DNA of 5,382 nt, from positions 1 through 5,382 of the forward strand of contig JBDUED010000161.1 of assembly GCA_040002595.1 (NCBI GenBank). Reading direction: 5' to 3'. Below the pieces are notes generated by a model. The model was not told where the DNA came from. It did no database searches and saw only the letters and a list, made by a program, of their open reading frames with translations. A program made the translations under genes and the position numbers. The DNA is from Dokdonella_A sp040002595 (GTDB lineage: Bacteria > Pseudomonadota > Gammaproteobacteria > Xanthomonadales > Rhodanobacteraceae). This document shows positions 1 to 5,382 of the stretch, in pieces; the stretch's first letter is position 1, and each line of letters begins with the position of its first letter.

Positions 1-76
1 GGGGATTCCAGTAACGGGTCTGATGACCGAAATGCACGCCAGCTTCGAGCATCTGACGCATGGTGACTTGAGGCAT
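1..76 (-). CDS. rpsB: 30S ribosomal protein S2, N-terminal fragment
   Basis: The reverse strand reads [20 protein letters not shown] and then RYWNP before the window ends. This is the highly conserved start of bacterial ribosomal protein S2, including the (M)[16 protein letters not shown] signature. S2 joins late in 30S assembly, binds 16S rRNA in the body/head region and is needed for S1 docking; in E. coli it also represses its own mRNA. Only 25 codons are present; the rest, and probably tsf after it, lies to the left. The start codon is at 76-74 and is preceded by GGAG at 87-84 with a 7-nt spacer, an excellent ribosome binding site. The gene is divergent from map, the same arrangement as in E. 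coli. Identity is near certain; truncation is only by the window edge. Confidence 0.97.
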
Positions 77-83
77 GGTGAAA

Positions 84-87
84 CTCC
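84..87 (-). promoter_or_regulatory. Shine-Dalgarno of rpsB
   Basis: GGAG on the minus strand lies 7 nt before the rpsB ATG at 76-74. It is the tail of the decamer ATACGTGGAG, whose first seven bases can pair with CACGTAT at 205-199. Such pairing would touch the first G of the Shine-Dalgarno and could limit ribosome access. Confidence 0.75.
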
Positions 88-154
88 ACGTATATGAGCG
101 CATCGCGACTTTTTCGTTCGCGCGGTGCAGCCCGGGGTTGAGACCTCCACGTAT
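84..154 (-). repeat. Direct repeat of ATACGTGGAG in the rpsB leader
   Basis: The 10-mer ATACGTGGAG occurs twice on the minus strand, at 154-145 and 93-84, with starts 61 nt apart. The following bases are also similar (GTCTCA versus TTTCA). The downstream copy contains the real Shine-Dalgarno of rpsB. The upstream copy has no start codon at a usable distance, so it looks like a decoy ribosome-binding sequence or a duplicated structural element of the leader. Both copies match the complementary 7-mer at 205-199. Confidence 0.7.
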
Positions 155-233
155 CCGCCGCGTGCGACTCCTTGCGGAGCACCCCGAACGCGGTGACGAT
201 ACGTGTGCGGATTCGGCATTTTGCCGTTAGCGG

Positions 234-247
234 CCTTGCGCCTTGCG
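234..247. repeat. Tandem CCTTGCG heptamer
   Basis: CCTTGCG is present twice head to tail (234-240, 241-247) on the plus strand. A third exact copy is at 170-176, where on the minus strand it forms the GCAA loop and one arm of the leader hairpin. A shortened CTTGCG is at 296-301. In the rpsB transcript the motif reads CGCAAGG, and its CAAGG can pair with CCTTG at 294-290. Function unknown. Confidence 0.5.
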
Positions 248-324
248 ATCGATTGAAGGTTGCAGGCGTGGCCGCAATGTGTCTCGCTACAAGGGCTTGC
301 GTAGCCATGCGGCGAAACCATGAA

Positions 325-354
325 AGTATAGCCTGCCTGGCGACCCTGCCACAA
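325..354 (-). promoter_or_regulatory. Predicted sigma-70 promoter of rpsB
   Basis: On the minus strand a -35-like TTGTGG (354-349) is followed after 18 nt by TATACT (330-325), five of six matches to the consensus -10. Transcription would start near 318. It is the best sigma-70-like element I found in the gap, and a strong -10 is expected for a ribosomal protein gene. The -35 box lies only 25 nt upstream of the map start codon, so it sits inside what would be the map 5' untranslated region or promoter. Found by eye, not mapped. Confidence 0.6.
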
Positions 355-379
355 GCGACTCCAAGTCAATAGAGGACCC

Positions 380-1159
380 ATGCCCGTCACCGTCAAAACC
401 CCGGACCAGATCGAGAAGATGCGCGTTGCCGGCCGCCTTGCCGCCGACGTGCTGCAGATGCTGGTCGCGCACGTCAAACCCGGCGTCAGCACCGATGAAC
501 TCGATCGTCTCGCCTACGAACACATTGTCAACGTGCAGCAGGCAGTACCGGCGAACGTCGGCTACAAGGGCTTTCCGAAAACCCTGTGTACGTCGGTCAA
601 CCATGTGATCTGCCACGGCATCCCCAGTCCCGGCAAGCTGCTCAAGGACGGCGATATCGTCAATATCGACGTGACCGTGATCAAGGATGGCTGGCATGGC
701 GACACCAGCCGCATGTATTTCGCGGGTACCCCGTCGGTGCTGGCCAGACGTCTGGTCGACACGACGCTCGAAGCGATGCTGCTCGGCATTGCCCAGGTGC
801 GTCCCGGCGCGACCCTCGGCGATATCGGTCATGCGATCCAGAACCACGTCGAAGCGCAGGGTTATTCGGTGGTGCGCGAATACTGCGGCCACGGCATCGG
901 CCAGATTTATCACGAGGATCCGCAAGTTCTGCACTACGGCCATGCGGGCGCTGGCATGAAACTGGTCAAAGGCATGACTTTCACCATCGAGCCGATGGTC
1001 AACGCCGGCAAACCCTACACACGCGTGCTGCCCGACGGCTGGACCGTGGTCACCAAGGATCATTCGCTGTCGGCGCAGTGGGAGCACACCCTCGCGGTCA
1101 CTGATGACGGTCATGAAATCCTGACGGCATGGCCGGAGGCGGCAGCCGCAAACCGCTAG
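380..1159 (+). CDS. map: Type I methionine aminopeptidase
   Basis: This cytosolic dimetal enzyme removes the initiator methionine from nascent proteins when the second residue is small. The 259-aa product has the pita-bread fold signatures in order: CHGIPS (H79), NIDVTV (D97), HGDTSRMF-like (D108), GHGIG (H171), YHED (H178), TIEPM (E204) and WEHT (E235). D97, D108, H171, E204 and E235 are the metal ligands, and H79 and H178 line the active site. These positions equal the E. coli numbering, which fixes the start at 380. Its length is normal for the short bacterial type I form (E. coli 264 aa), without the N-terminal zinc/SH3-type extension. AGAGGA lies just upstream. It is divergent from rpsB and followed by glnD after 38 nt, as in the E. 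coli map-glnD-dapD cluster. Nothing suggests damage or transfer. Confidence 0.97.
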   Translation: MPVTVKTPDQIEKMRVAGRLAADVLQMLVAHVKPGVSTDELDRLAYEHIVNVQQAVPANVGYKGFPKTLCTSVNHVICHGIPSPGKLLKDGDIVNIDVTVIKDGWHGDTSRMYFAGTPSVLARRLVDTTLEAMLLGIAQVRPGATLGDIGHAIQNHVEAQGYSVVREYCGHGIGQIYHEDPQVLHYGHAGAGMKLVKGMTFTIEPMVNAGKPYTRVLPDGWTVVTKDHSLSAQWEHTLAVTDDGHEILTAWPEAAAANR

Positions 1160-1197
1160 TGGGCTGCAACGCTCATTTGCCGCTTCCTGCATTTTTC

Positions 1198-3882
1198 ATG
1201 GCGATACACCCGACTAGCGCAACGTCACTGCCCAAGCTGCCGCGCCTGCCTGCTGCACTTCCGCGCAGTGGCGTGTCGGTCGAGGCGCGGCTCGCGCTGC
1301 GCCAGGTGTTGGGCGACGTCGAGCGCACCCTGTCGGGTGCATTCCGCGCAGGCGCCGACGCGCGCGAATTGGTGCGCGCGCGTGCGCGTGCAGTCGAGAG
1401 CGTTGTCACGCATGTGTGGCAAGCGTGTGTCGGGGAAGCAGTCGATTGTGCGTTGTTCGCGGTTGGCGGTTTTGGCCGGGGCGTGTTGTTTCCGCAGTCC
1501 GATATCGACCTGCTCGTATTGGTCGACCCTGCCGCGGCGCAGCGGCAGGCACGCGCGTTCGAAGCGTTTTTCGCATGCCTGTGGGATCTGGGTCTGAAAC
1601 CGGGACACGCCGTGCGCACGTCACACGATTGTCGCGCGCTCGCCGCGGAGAATGTCAGCGTGTTCACAGCATTGCTCGACGCGCGTTTGCTCGCCGGAAG
1701 TGCGCCTCTCGCCACCGCCCTGGCGCGCGTCGTCGACGACGGCTCGCTGTGGCCGGCAGCCTCCTTTCTCGCCGCCAAGAGCGCCGAGCAGGCGGCGCGG
1801 CACGCGCGCTACAACGACACCGCATACAACCTCGAACCCAACCTGAAAGAAGGCCCCGGCGGACTGCGCACGCTCGATCTCATGCGCTGGCTCGGCCTGC
1901 GCATCGCCAAGGCTGCCGATTTTGCGGCGATGGTCGCGAACGGGCTGCTCGATGCGAGCGAACGTGCGGCCCTGGAAAAATCGGAGGCGACGCTGTCGCG
2001 GTATCGCTTCGCGCTACATCTTGTTGCAGACCGTCCCGAGGAACGCCTGCTGTTCGATTACCAGCGTCAGCTCGCGACCGATCTGGGTTATGCGGACGAA
2101 CATGCGACGAACCTCGGTGTCGAGCAGTTCATGCAGGGCTATTACCGCGCCGCGACCATCGTCGAACGTCTCGGCGTGCAATGGAAAGAGCGCTGTACCG
2201 AACTGCTTGAAGCGAGCGATGCGCCGGCGCGTGAACTCGACCGTGATTTTCTCGGCGTCGGTCCGCGCATTGAGCCGCGTACCGCCGACCTGTTCGAACG
2301 CAGTCCGCGCGCGATTGTCGATGTGTTCGCGGTGCAGCTCGACCATCCCGAGCTGCGTGGACTGTCGGCCGAAACGATGCGTCTGCTGCAGCGGGCACTG
2401 GCCGAACGCGGCGATGCGTTCGCCGATGACGCGCAAGTGCTGGCGGCTTTCCTTGGGTTGTTGCGGCGCGGCACTGTCGCCATCGATGCGCTGGCGCAAA
2501 TGAATCGGCATGGCGTGCTGGCCGCGATCGTGCCTGCGTTTCGACGCGTCGTCGGGCGCATGCAATACGACCTGTTCCACGTATACACGGTCGATGAGCA
2601 CACGCTGCGCGTGCTGCGCAACGTCGCGCGCTTCGCCGATGCGGATGCGCGCGCCGAATTTCCGATGGCATACGAGACATTCGCGACGATAGACAAACCG
2701 GAATTGCTGCTGCTTGCCGCGTTGTTTCACGACATCACAAAGGGCCGCGGCGGCGATCATTGCGTCCTTGGCGAGGAAGAAGCGCGCACGTTCTGCGCGA
2801 AGCTGCAGCTTGCGCAAGCAGACATCGATCTCGTTGCGTGGCTGGTGCGCTGGCACCTGTTGCTGAGCGTGACGGCACAGCGCCAGGACATCACCGATCC
2901 GGATGTCGTGCATCGGTTTGCAAGCGTGGTCGATGGCCGCGAACGCCTCGATCATCTGTATCTGCTCACCATCGCGGACATTGCCGGCACCAATCCGAAA
3001 CTGTGGAACGCCTGGAAAGCGCGCCTGCTCGCCGATCTGTACGTGGCCGCGCGCCATGCGCTGCACGGTGGTCTCGATCAGCCACTGCAAGCGGAAGTGC
3101 GTGCCGCCGAATGCCGCGCGCGCGCGCTTGAGTTGCTCGTCGCCGACGGCTCCGACCGCGCAGGCGCCGAAGCCTGCCTCGAACGATTTCCGCAAGCGAG
3201 CTTTCTGCGCCATCGACCCCAACAAATCGCCTGGCAGGCACGCACGCTCGAACGCGCCGCAGACACGATTGTCGTCGCAGTTCTGGCGCAGTCGTTGCGT
3301 GGCAGCAGCGAGTTGTTCGTTTGCGCGCCAGACCGCGACGGCGTGTTTGCCGCGATTACCGCGACCCTCGACCGCCTGGGTCTCAACGTCGTCGCTGCCC
3401 GCTTGCTGGTAGCCGCGGACAGACGCGTGTTCGATACGTTCGAGCTGCTTGATGCCGGTGCGCTCGCCGCGATTGGCGAGGAGCGTGCTGCAAGGCTGGA
3501 AAGCGAATTGTGCCGGGTGCTCGGCGCGCGCGATCTTGCGCCGCGACTCGTGCGACGAGGCATGCCGCGGCGCCTGCGCCACTTCCAGCGTGTGCCGCAA
3601 ATTGAATTTTCGATCGCGGGTTCGGCCACGCGGCTTGCCCTGGTGTGCAGCGATCGCCCCGGGCTGCTCGCGCATGTCGCACAGGCTTTTCGTGAAGCAC
3701 ACGTGCGCGTTCACGACGCGCGCATTGCGACCTTCGGCGAGCGCGCGGAAGACTTCTTCATCGTCAGCGACGAAGATAATGCCGCGCTGGACGAATCGGC
3801 ACAGGCCACGTTGCGCGCGATATTGCTGAAAAATCTCGGCACCGTGCAGTCCACCCACAGGATTCCCCATGCAGCCACTTGA
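1198..3882 (+). CDS. glnD: Bifunctional [protein-PII] uridylyltransferase / uridylyl-removing enzyme
   Basis: GlnD senses glutamine: it uridylylates PII proteins (GlnB/GlnK) when glutamine is low and strips UMP when it is high, so controlling glutamine synthetase adenylylation and NtrBC. Domains of the 894-aa product: nucleotidyltransferase around residues 60-180 with VGGFGRG (G90, G91) and the SDIDLLVL motif (catalytic D102, D104); a helical PII-UTase linker with NLKEGPGGLR (215-224); an HD hydrolase around 460-600 with H468, HD at 511-512, H521 and D593; and two C-terminal ACT domains around 705-780 and 811-890, each with a DR(D/P)G glutamine-binding-type turn. Length matches the family (E. 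coli 890). I chose ATG 1198 because it puts the motifs within a few residues of the E. coli positions. An in-frame ATG at 1129 would add 23 residues and overlap map. No good Shine-Dalgarno precedes 1198, so the start is less certain than the identity. The end overlaps dapD by 14 nt. Confidence 0.95.
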   Translation: MAIHPTSATSLPKLPRLPAALPRSGVSVEARLALRQVLGDVERTLSGAFRAGADARELVRARARAVESVVTHVWQACVGEAVDCALFAVGGFGRGVLFPQSDIDLLVLVDPAAAQRQARAFEAFFACLWDLGLKPGHAVRTSHDCRALAAENVSVFTALLDARLLAGSAPLATALARVVDDGSLWPAASFLAAKSAEQAARHARYNDTAYNLEPNLKEGPGGLRTLDLMRWLGLRIAKAADFAAMVANGLLDASERAALEKSEATLSRYRFALHLVADRPEERLLFDYQRQLATDLGYADEHATNLGVEQFMQGYYRAATIVERLGVQWKERCTELLEASDAPARELDRDFLGVGPRIEPRTADLFERSPRAIVDVFAVQLDHPELRGLSAETMRLLQRALAERGDAFADDAQVLAAFLGLLRRGTVAIDALAQMNRHGVLAAIVPAFRRVVGRMQYDLFHVYTVDEHTLRVLRNVARFADADARAEFPMAYETFATIDKPELLLLAALFHDITKGRGGDHCVLGEEEARTFCAKLQLAQADIDLVAWLVRWHLLLSVTAQRQDITDPDVVHRFASVVDGRERLDHLYLLTIADIAGTNPKLWNAWKARLLADLYVAARHALHGGLDQPLQAEVRAAECRARALELLVADGSDRAGAEACLERFPQASFLRHRPQQIAWQARTLERAADTIVVAVLAQSLRGSSELFVCAPDRDGVFAAITATLDRLGLNVVAARLLVAADRRVFDTFELLDAGALAAIGEERAARLESELCRVLGARDLAPRLVRRGMPRRLRHFQRVPQIEFSIAGSATRLALVCSDRPGLLAHVAQAFREAHVRVHDARIATFGERAEDFFIVSDEDNAALDESAQATLRAILLKNLGTVQSTHRIPHAAT
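3859..3862 (+). promoter_or_regulatory. Ribosome binding site of dapD inside glnD
   Basis: AGGA lies 6 nt before the dapD ATG at 3869 and within the last codons of glnD. Because dapD begins 14 nt before the glnD stop, ribosomes finishing glnD reach this site, which makes translational coupling likely. Confidence 0.55.
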
Positions 3883-4690
3883 AATACTGATTGAGGACGC
3901 CTGGCAGCGTCGCGACACGCTCGACGACCACGAAATTTCGACGAGCTTGCGTCCTGCGATAGAAGGCGTCCTCGATGCGCTGGAACGCGGTAGCTTGCGT
4001 GTCGCCGAACCCGACGGAAGCGGCGGTTGGCGCACGCATCAGTGGCTCAAAAAAGCCGTCCTGCTGTATTTTCGCATCAGTGCGAACCACGTCATGAATG
4101 GTGGTCCGATGGCGGCGTTCGACAAGGTACCGTTGCGATTCGCGAACGCCGATGCCGCCGGTTTCGTTGCCTTGGGCGCACGCGTGGCGCCTGGCGCGTT
4201 GGTGCGTCGCGGCGCGTTTGTGGGCAAGGACGCCGTATTGATGCCGAGCTACCTCAACATCGGCGCGCATGTAGGTGCAGGCTCGATGATCGACACCTGG
4301 GCCACGGTGGGTTCGTGCGCGCAGATCGGCGCCAACGTGCATCTATCCGGCGGTGTCGGCATCGGCGGCGTGCTGGAGCCGTTGCAGGCGAATCCCACCA
4401 TCATCGAGGACAACTGTTTCATCGGTGCGCGTTCGGAAGTCGTCGAGGGCGTGATTGTCGAGCGCGGCAGCGTGATTGGCATGGGTGTATTCCTCGGCCA
4501 GTCGACCAGGATTTACGACCGCGCGACGGCTGCAGTCAGCTACGGGCGTGTTCCCGCCGGCAGCGTAGTGGTTGCCGGTTCGCTACCCGCTGCCGACGGC
4601 AGCCATGGCCTCTACGCCGCCGTCATCGTCAAGCGTGTCGACGCGAAAACGCGCGCCAAGACCGGCATCAACGAATTGCTGAGGACGTAA
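3869..4690 (+). CDS. dapD: 2,3,4,5-tetrahydropyridine-2,6-dicarboxylate N-succinyltransferase
   Basis: DapD transfers succinyl from succinyl-CoA to tetrahydrodipicolinate, giving N-succinyl-2-amino-6-ketopimelate in the succinylase branch of lysine and meso-diaminopimelate synthesis. It is a cytosolic homotrimer. The 273 residues match the E. coli-type family (about 274). An N-terminal helical domain (1-95) contains WLKKAVLLYFRI and NHVMNGG; the left-handed beta-helix of hexapeptide repeats follows (about 98-235), with GARVAPGALVRRGAFVG, MPSYLNIGAHVGAGSMID, VGSCAQIGANVHLSGGVGIGG and FIGARSEVVEG; the C-terminal tail has AVIVKRVD and ends GINELLRT. D142 and E190 align with the Asp/Glu pair implicated in catalysis in mycobacterial DapD (141/189). 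The start is supported by AGGA 6 nt upstream and by normal length. It overlaps glnD by 14 nt, and dapE lies two genes downstream. No anomaly seen. Confidence 0.97.
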   Translation: MQPLEILIEDAWQRRDTLDDHEISTSLRPAIEGVLDALERGSLRVAEPDGSGGWRTHQWLKKAVLLYFRISANHVMNGGPMAAFDKVPLRFANADAAGFVALGARVAPGALVRRGAFVGKDAVLMPSYLNIGAHVGAGSMIDTWATVGSCAQIGANVHLSGGVGIGGVLEPLQANPTIIEDNCFIGARSEVVEGVIVERGSVIGMGVFLGQSTRIYDRATAAVSYGRVPAGSVVVAGSLPAADGSHGLYAAVIVKRVDAKTRAKTGINELLRT

Positions 4691-4696
4691 GATCGC

Positions 4697-5050
4697 ATGA
4701 CGACGAAAATCTACGGCCTCGACAAGTGCGATACCTGCAAGAAGGCGCGCAACTGGCTCGATCGCAAGAAAATCGATTACCAATTCATCGACTATCGTGC
4801 GTACCCGATTGCTCCGGCGACGCTGAAGGAATGGGCGTCGGCGCTTGGCGGTTGGGACAAGCTGGTCAACCGTGCGTCGACAACGTGGCGCGGTTTGCTG
4901 GACGCGCGCAAGACGCCTGGCAGCGCAGCGGAATGGACTTTGCTGATCAAGGAATACCCGGCGGTGATCCGCCGCCCATTGATCGTGTTTGATGATGGCC
5001 GCGTGCAGCAGGGATTTACCGACAAGCTGTTCGCGCGACTGTTTACGTAA
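4697..5050 (+). CDS. ArsC/Spx-family (YffB-like) thioredoxin-fold reductase
   Basis: A 117-aa cytosolic protein of the arsenate-reductase-like ArsC/Spx/YffB family. Near the N terminus is MTTKIYGLDKCDTCKKARNW, with a CxxC pair (C11, C14) in the redox loop. Further on are GWDKLVNRASTTWR (52-65), with the conserved N-x-x-x-TTWR pattern, the cis-proline segment IRRPLIV (91-97; R92, R93, P94) and GFTD (106-109). The pattern follows E. coli YffB (GWEALLN...TTWRKL, IIKRPLL, GFSD) more closely than plasmid ArsC. In E. coli yffB also sits directly before dapE, and the same holds here. The function of YffB is unsettled: a glutathione-dependent thiol reductase role has been proposed, and true arsenate reduction is not shown. 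E. coli YffB has CDTI at the loop, so the second cysteine here is a difference. GAGGA at 4681-4685 is the likely, slightly distant ribosome binding site; dapD ends 6 nt upstream. Confidence 0.88.
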   Translation: MTTKIYGLDKCDTCKKARNWLDRKKIDYQFIDYRAYPIAPATLKEWASALGGWDKLVNRASTTWRGLLDARKTPGSAAEWTLLIKEYPAVIRRPLIVFDDGRVQQGFTDKLFARLFT

Positions 5051-5092
5051 ACCCAGGCGTTTGCAAGACGTCCGCTTTCCCGGAATTTCACC

Positions 5093-5382
5093 ATGACATC
5101 GATTGTTTTCGATCTCGCCTGCGAACTGATCCATCGACCCTCGCTGACGCCGGACGACGCCGGTTGCCAGGCCGTGATCGCCGAACGTCTTGCGCGCGCC
5201 GGGTTTTCGATCGAGCGCATGCGCTTTGGCGACGTCGACAATCTGTGGGCGACGCACGGCAGCGGCGGACCGGTTCTGGTCCTGCTCGGCCACACCGATG
5301 TGGTTCCGAGCGGACCCGCCGACGCGTGGACGAGTCCTCCGTTTTCACCGACCATTCGCGATGGCCGTCTTTACGGCCGTGG
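5093..5382 (+). CDS. dapE: Succinyl-diaminopimelate desuccinylase, N-terminal fragment
   Basis: The gene starts at ATG 5093 and runs off the window after 96 full codons. The product begins MTSIVFDLACELIHRPSLTP, continues with DDAGCQAVIAERLARAGF, then has VLVLLGHTDVVPSG (60-73), WTSPPFSP (79-86) and DGRLYGRG (90-97). This is the M20 metallopeptidase pattern of DapE: H67 is the first zinc ligand and D69 the assisting aspartate, at the same numbers as in Haemophilus influenzae DapE. The enzyme hydrolyses N-succinyl-L,L-diaminopimelate to L,L-diaminopimelate and succinate, using two zinc ions. The other ligands and the dimerisation domain lie outside the window. GGAA at 5082-5085, 7 nt before the ATG, is the probable ribosome binding site. 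With dapD two genes upstream, the succinylating and desuccinylating steps are encoded together. Confidence 0.95.
   Translation, partial: MTSIVFDLACELIHRPSLTPDDAGCQAVIAERLARAGFSIERMRFGDVDNLWATHGSGGPVLVLLGHTDVVPSGPADAWTSPPFSPTIRDGRLYGR

Larger units (their letters stand above)
77..318 (-). ncRNA. Structured rpsB 5' leader (candidate S2 autoregulatory leader, t44-like)
   Basis: About 240 nt separate the predicted rpsB transcription start from its ATG, long for a leader without a gene. On the minus strand I see: a CTCC-GCAA-GGAG hairpin with a GNRA-type loop (179-168); an 8-bp helix of 188-181 with 138-131 (TTCGGGGT with ACCCCGGG, two G-U pairs) that encloses it; a CGGCA-AAA-TGCCG hairpin (226-214); a CGCGA/TCGCG hairpin (122-104); and a possible closing helix CACGTAT (205-199) with ATACGTG (93-87), which ends on the first G of the Shine-Dalgarno. 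In E. coli the map-rpsB gap holds the t44/S2 leader, where S2 represses translation of rpsB-tsf. Position and structure fit that class. Homology to the Rfam t44 model and binding by S2 are inferred. The 5' end depends on the predicted promoter. Confidence 0.6.
77..379. other. Divergent rpsB/map intergenic control region
   Basis: This 303-nt gap has no convincing protein gene. A 66-codon plus-strand frame starting at 172 has no ribosome binding site and a composition expected by chance. The minus strand carries the rpsB promoter and leader described separately. On the plus strand, AGAGGA at 371-376 is the probable map ribosome binding site, 3-4 nt before its ATG and thus slightly close. I see no clear plus-strand sigma-70 promoter: TTGAAG at 253-258 has only a poor -10 partner (AATGTG, 276-281). 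No terminator, transposon end or tRNA is visible. Confidence 0.75.

Noticed and set aside
172..372. A 66-codon plus-strand frame upstream of map that could be a leader peptide
   Set aside because: No ribosome binding site and an Arg/Ala/Cys-rich sequence typical of chance frames in GC-rich DNA; the region is better explained by the structured rpsB leader on the other strand.
287..1192. A 301-codon minus-strand frame opposite map
   Set aside because: It mirrors the codon pattern of map, has no family signature, and would cross the rpsB promoter region.
2014..4035. A 673-codon open frame on the minus strand across glnD and dapD
   Set aside because: It is the antisense shadow of two clearly conserved genes in GC-rich, codon-biased DNA; its translation shows no recognisable domain and it lacks a sensible start context.
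5051..5092. Possible terminator or promoter between the ArsC-like gene and dapE
   Set aside because: Only the palindrome GACGTC and a weak AAAC/GTTT match are present, with no stable stem, no T-run and no convincing -10/-35 pair.
5082..5095. The dapE start region (GGAATTTCACCATG) nearly equals that of rpsB on the other strand (GGAGTTTCACCATG)
   Set aside because: Thirteen of fourteen bases match, but both are simply good initiation regions and nothing else nearby is shared; treated as coincidence.
1..5382. Search for mobile elements, CRISPR, tRNAs, toxin-antitoxin or defence genes
   Set aside because: No transposase, regularly spaced repeat, tRNA-like sequence or foreign-looking composition was seen; the genes form a conserved housekeeping cluster.

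Overview
The window is a GC-rich stretch of bacterial chromosome, almost certainly from a gammaproteobacterium. The order rpsB (divergent) | map > glnD > dapD > ArsC/YffB-like > dapE joins the classic enterobacterial cluster (dapD-glnD-map facing rpsB-tsf) to the yffB-dapE pair. This arrangement, the base composition and the protein sequences point to the Xanthomonadales/Lysobacterales group (Xanthomonas, Rhodanobacter or Dokdonella relatives). The placement is inferred from gene order and protein similarity judged by eye, not from a search.

Layout: positions 1-76 hold the first 25 codons of rpsB (ribosomal protein S2) on the minus strand. Positions 77-379 are a divergent control region without protein genes. 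On the minus strand it carries a promoter and a long, visibly structured 5' leader of rpsB, which fits the S2-autoregulation leader known from E. coli (t44 RNA). From 380 to the end, five genes run on the plus strand with tiny gaps or overlaps: map (methionine aminopeptidase), glnD (PII uridylyltransferase), dapD (tetrahydrodipicolinate succinylase), a small ArsC/YffB-family thioredoxin-fold protein, and the first 97 codons of dapE (succinyl-diaminopimelate desuccinylase), which runs off the window.

How they work together: map removes initiator methionines from new proteins and S2 builds the small ribosomal subunit. GlnD senses glutamine and sets the nitrogen state through PII proteins. DapD and DapE are the succinylating and desuccinylating steps of the succinylase branch of lysine/meso-diaminopimelate synthesis, which feeds peptidoglycan and protein. 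Close spacing (14-nt overlap glnD/dapD, 6 nt dapD/arsC-like, 42 nt to dapE) suggests one transcription unit from map or glnD onward.

The coding part is conserved housekeeping sequence and shows no sign of a mobile element, defence system or CRISPR. The part most worth a second look is the rpsB leader. It has a GNRA-type hairpin inside an 8-bp helix, a duplicated Shine-Dalgarno-like decamer, and an upstream 7-mer that can pair with either copy.
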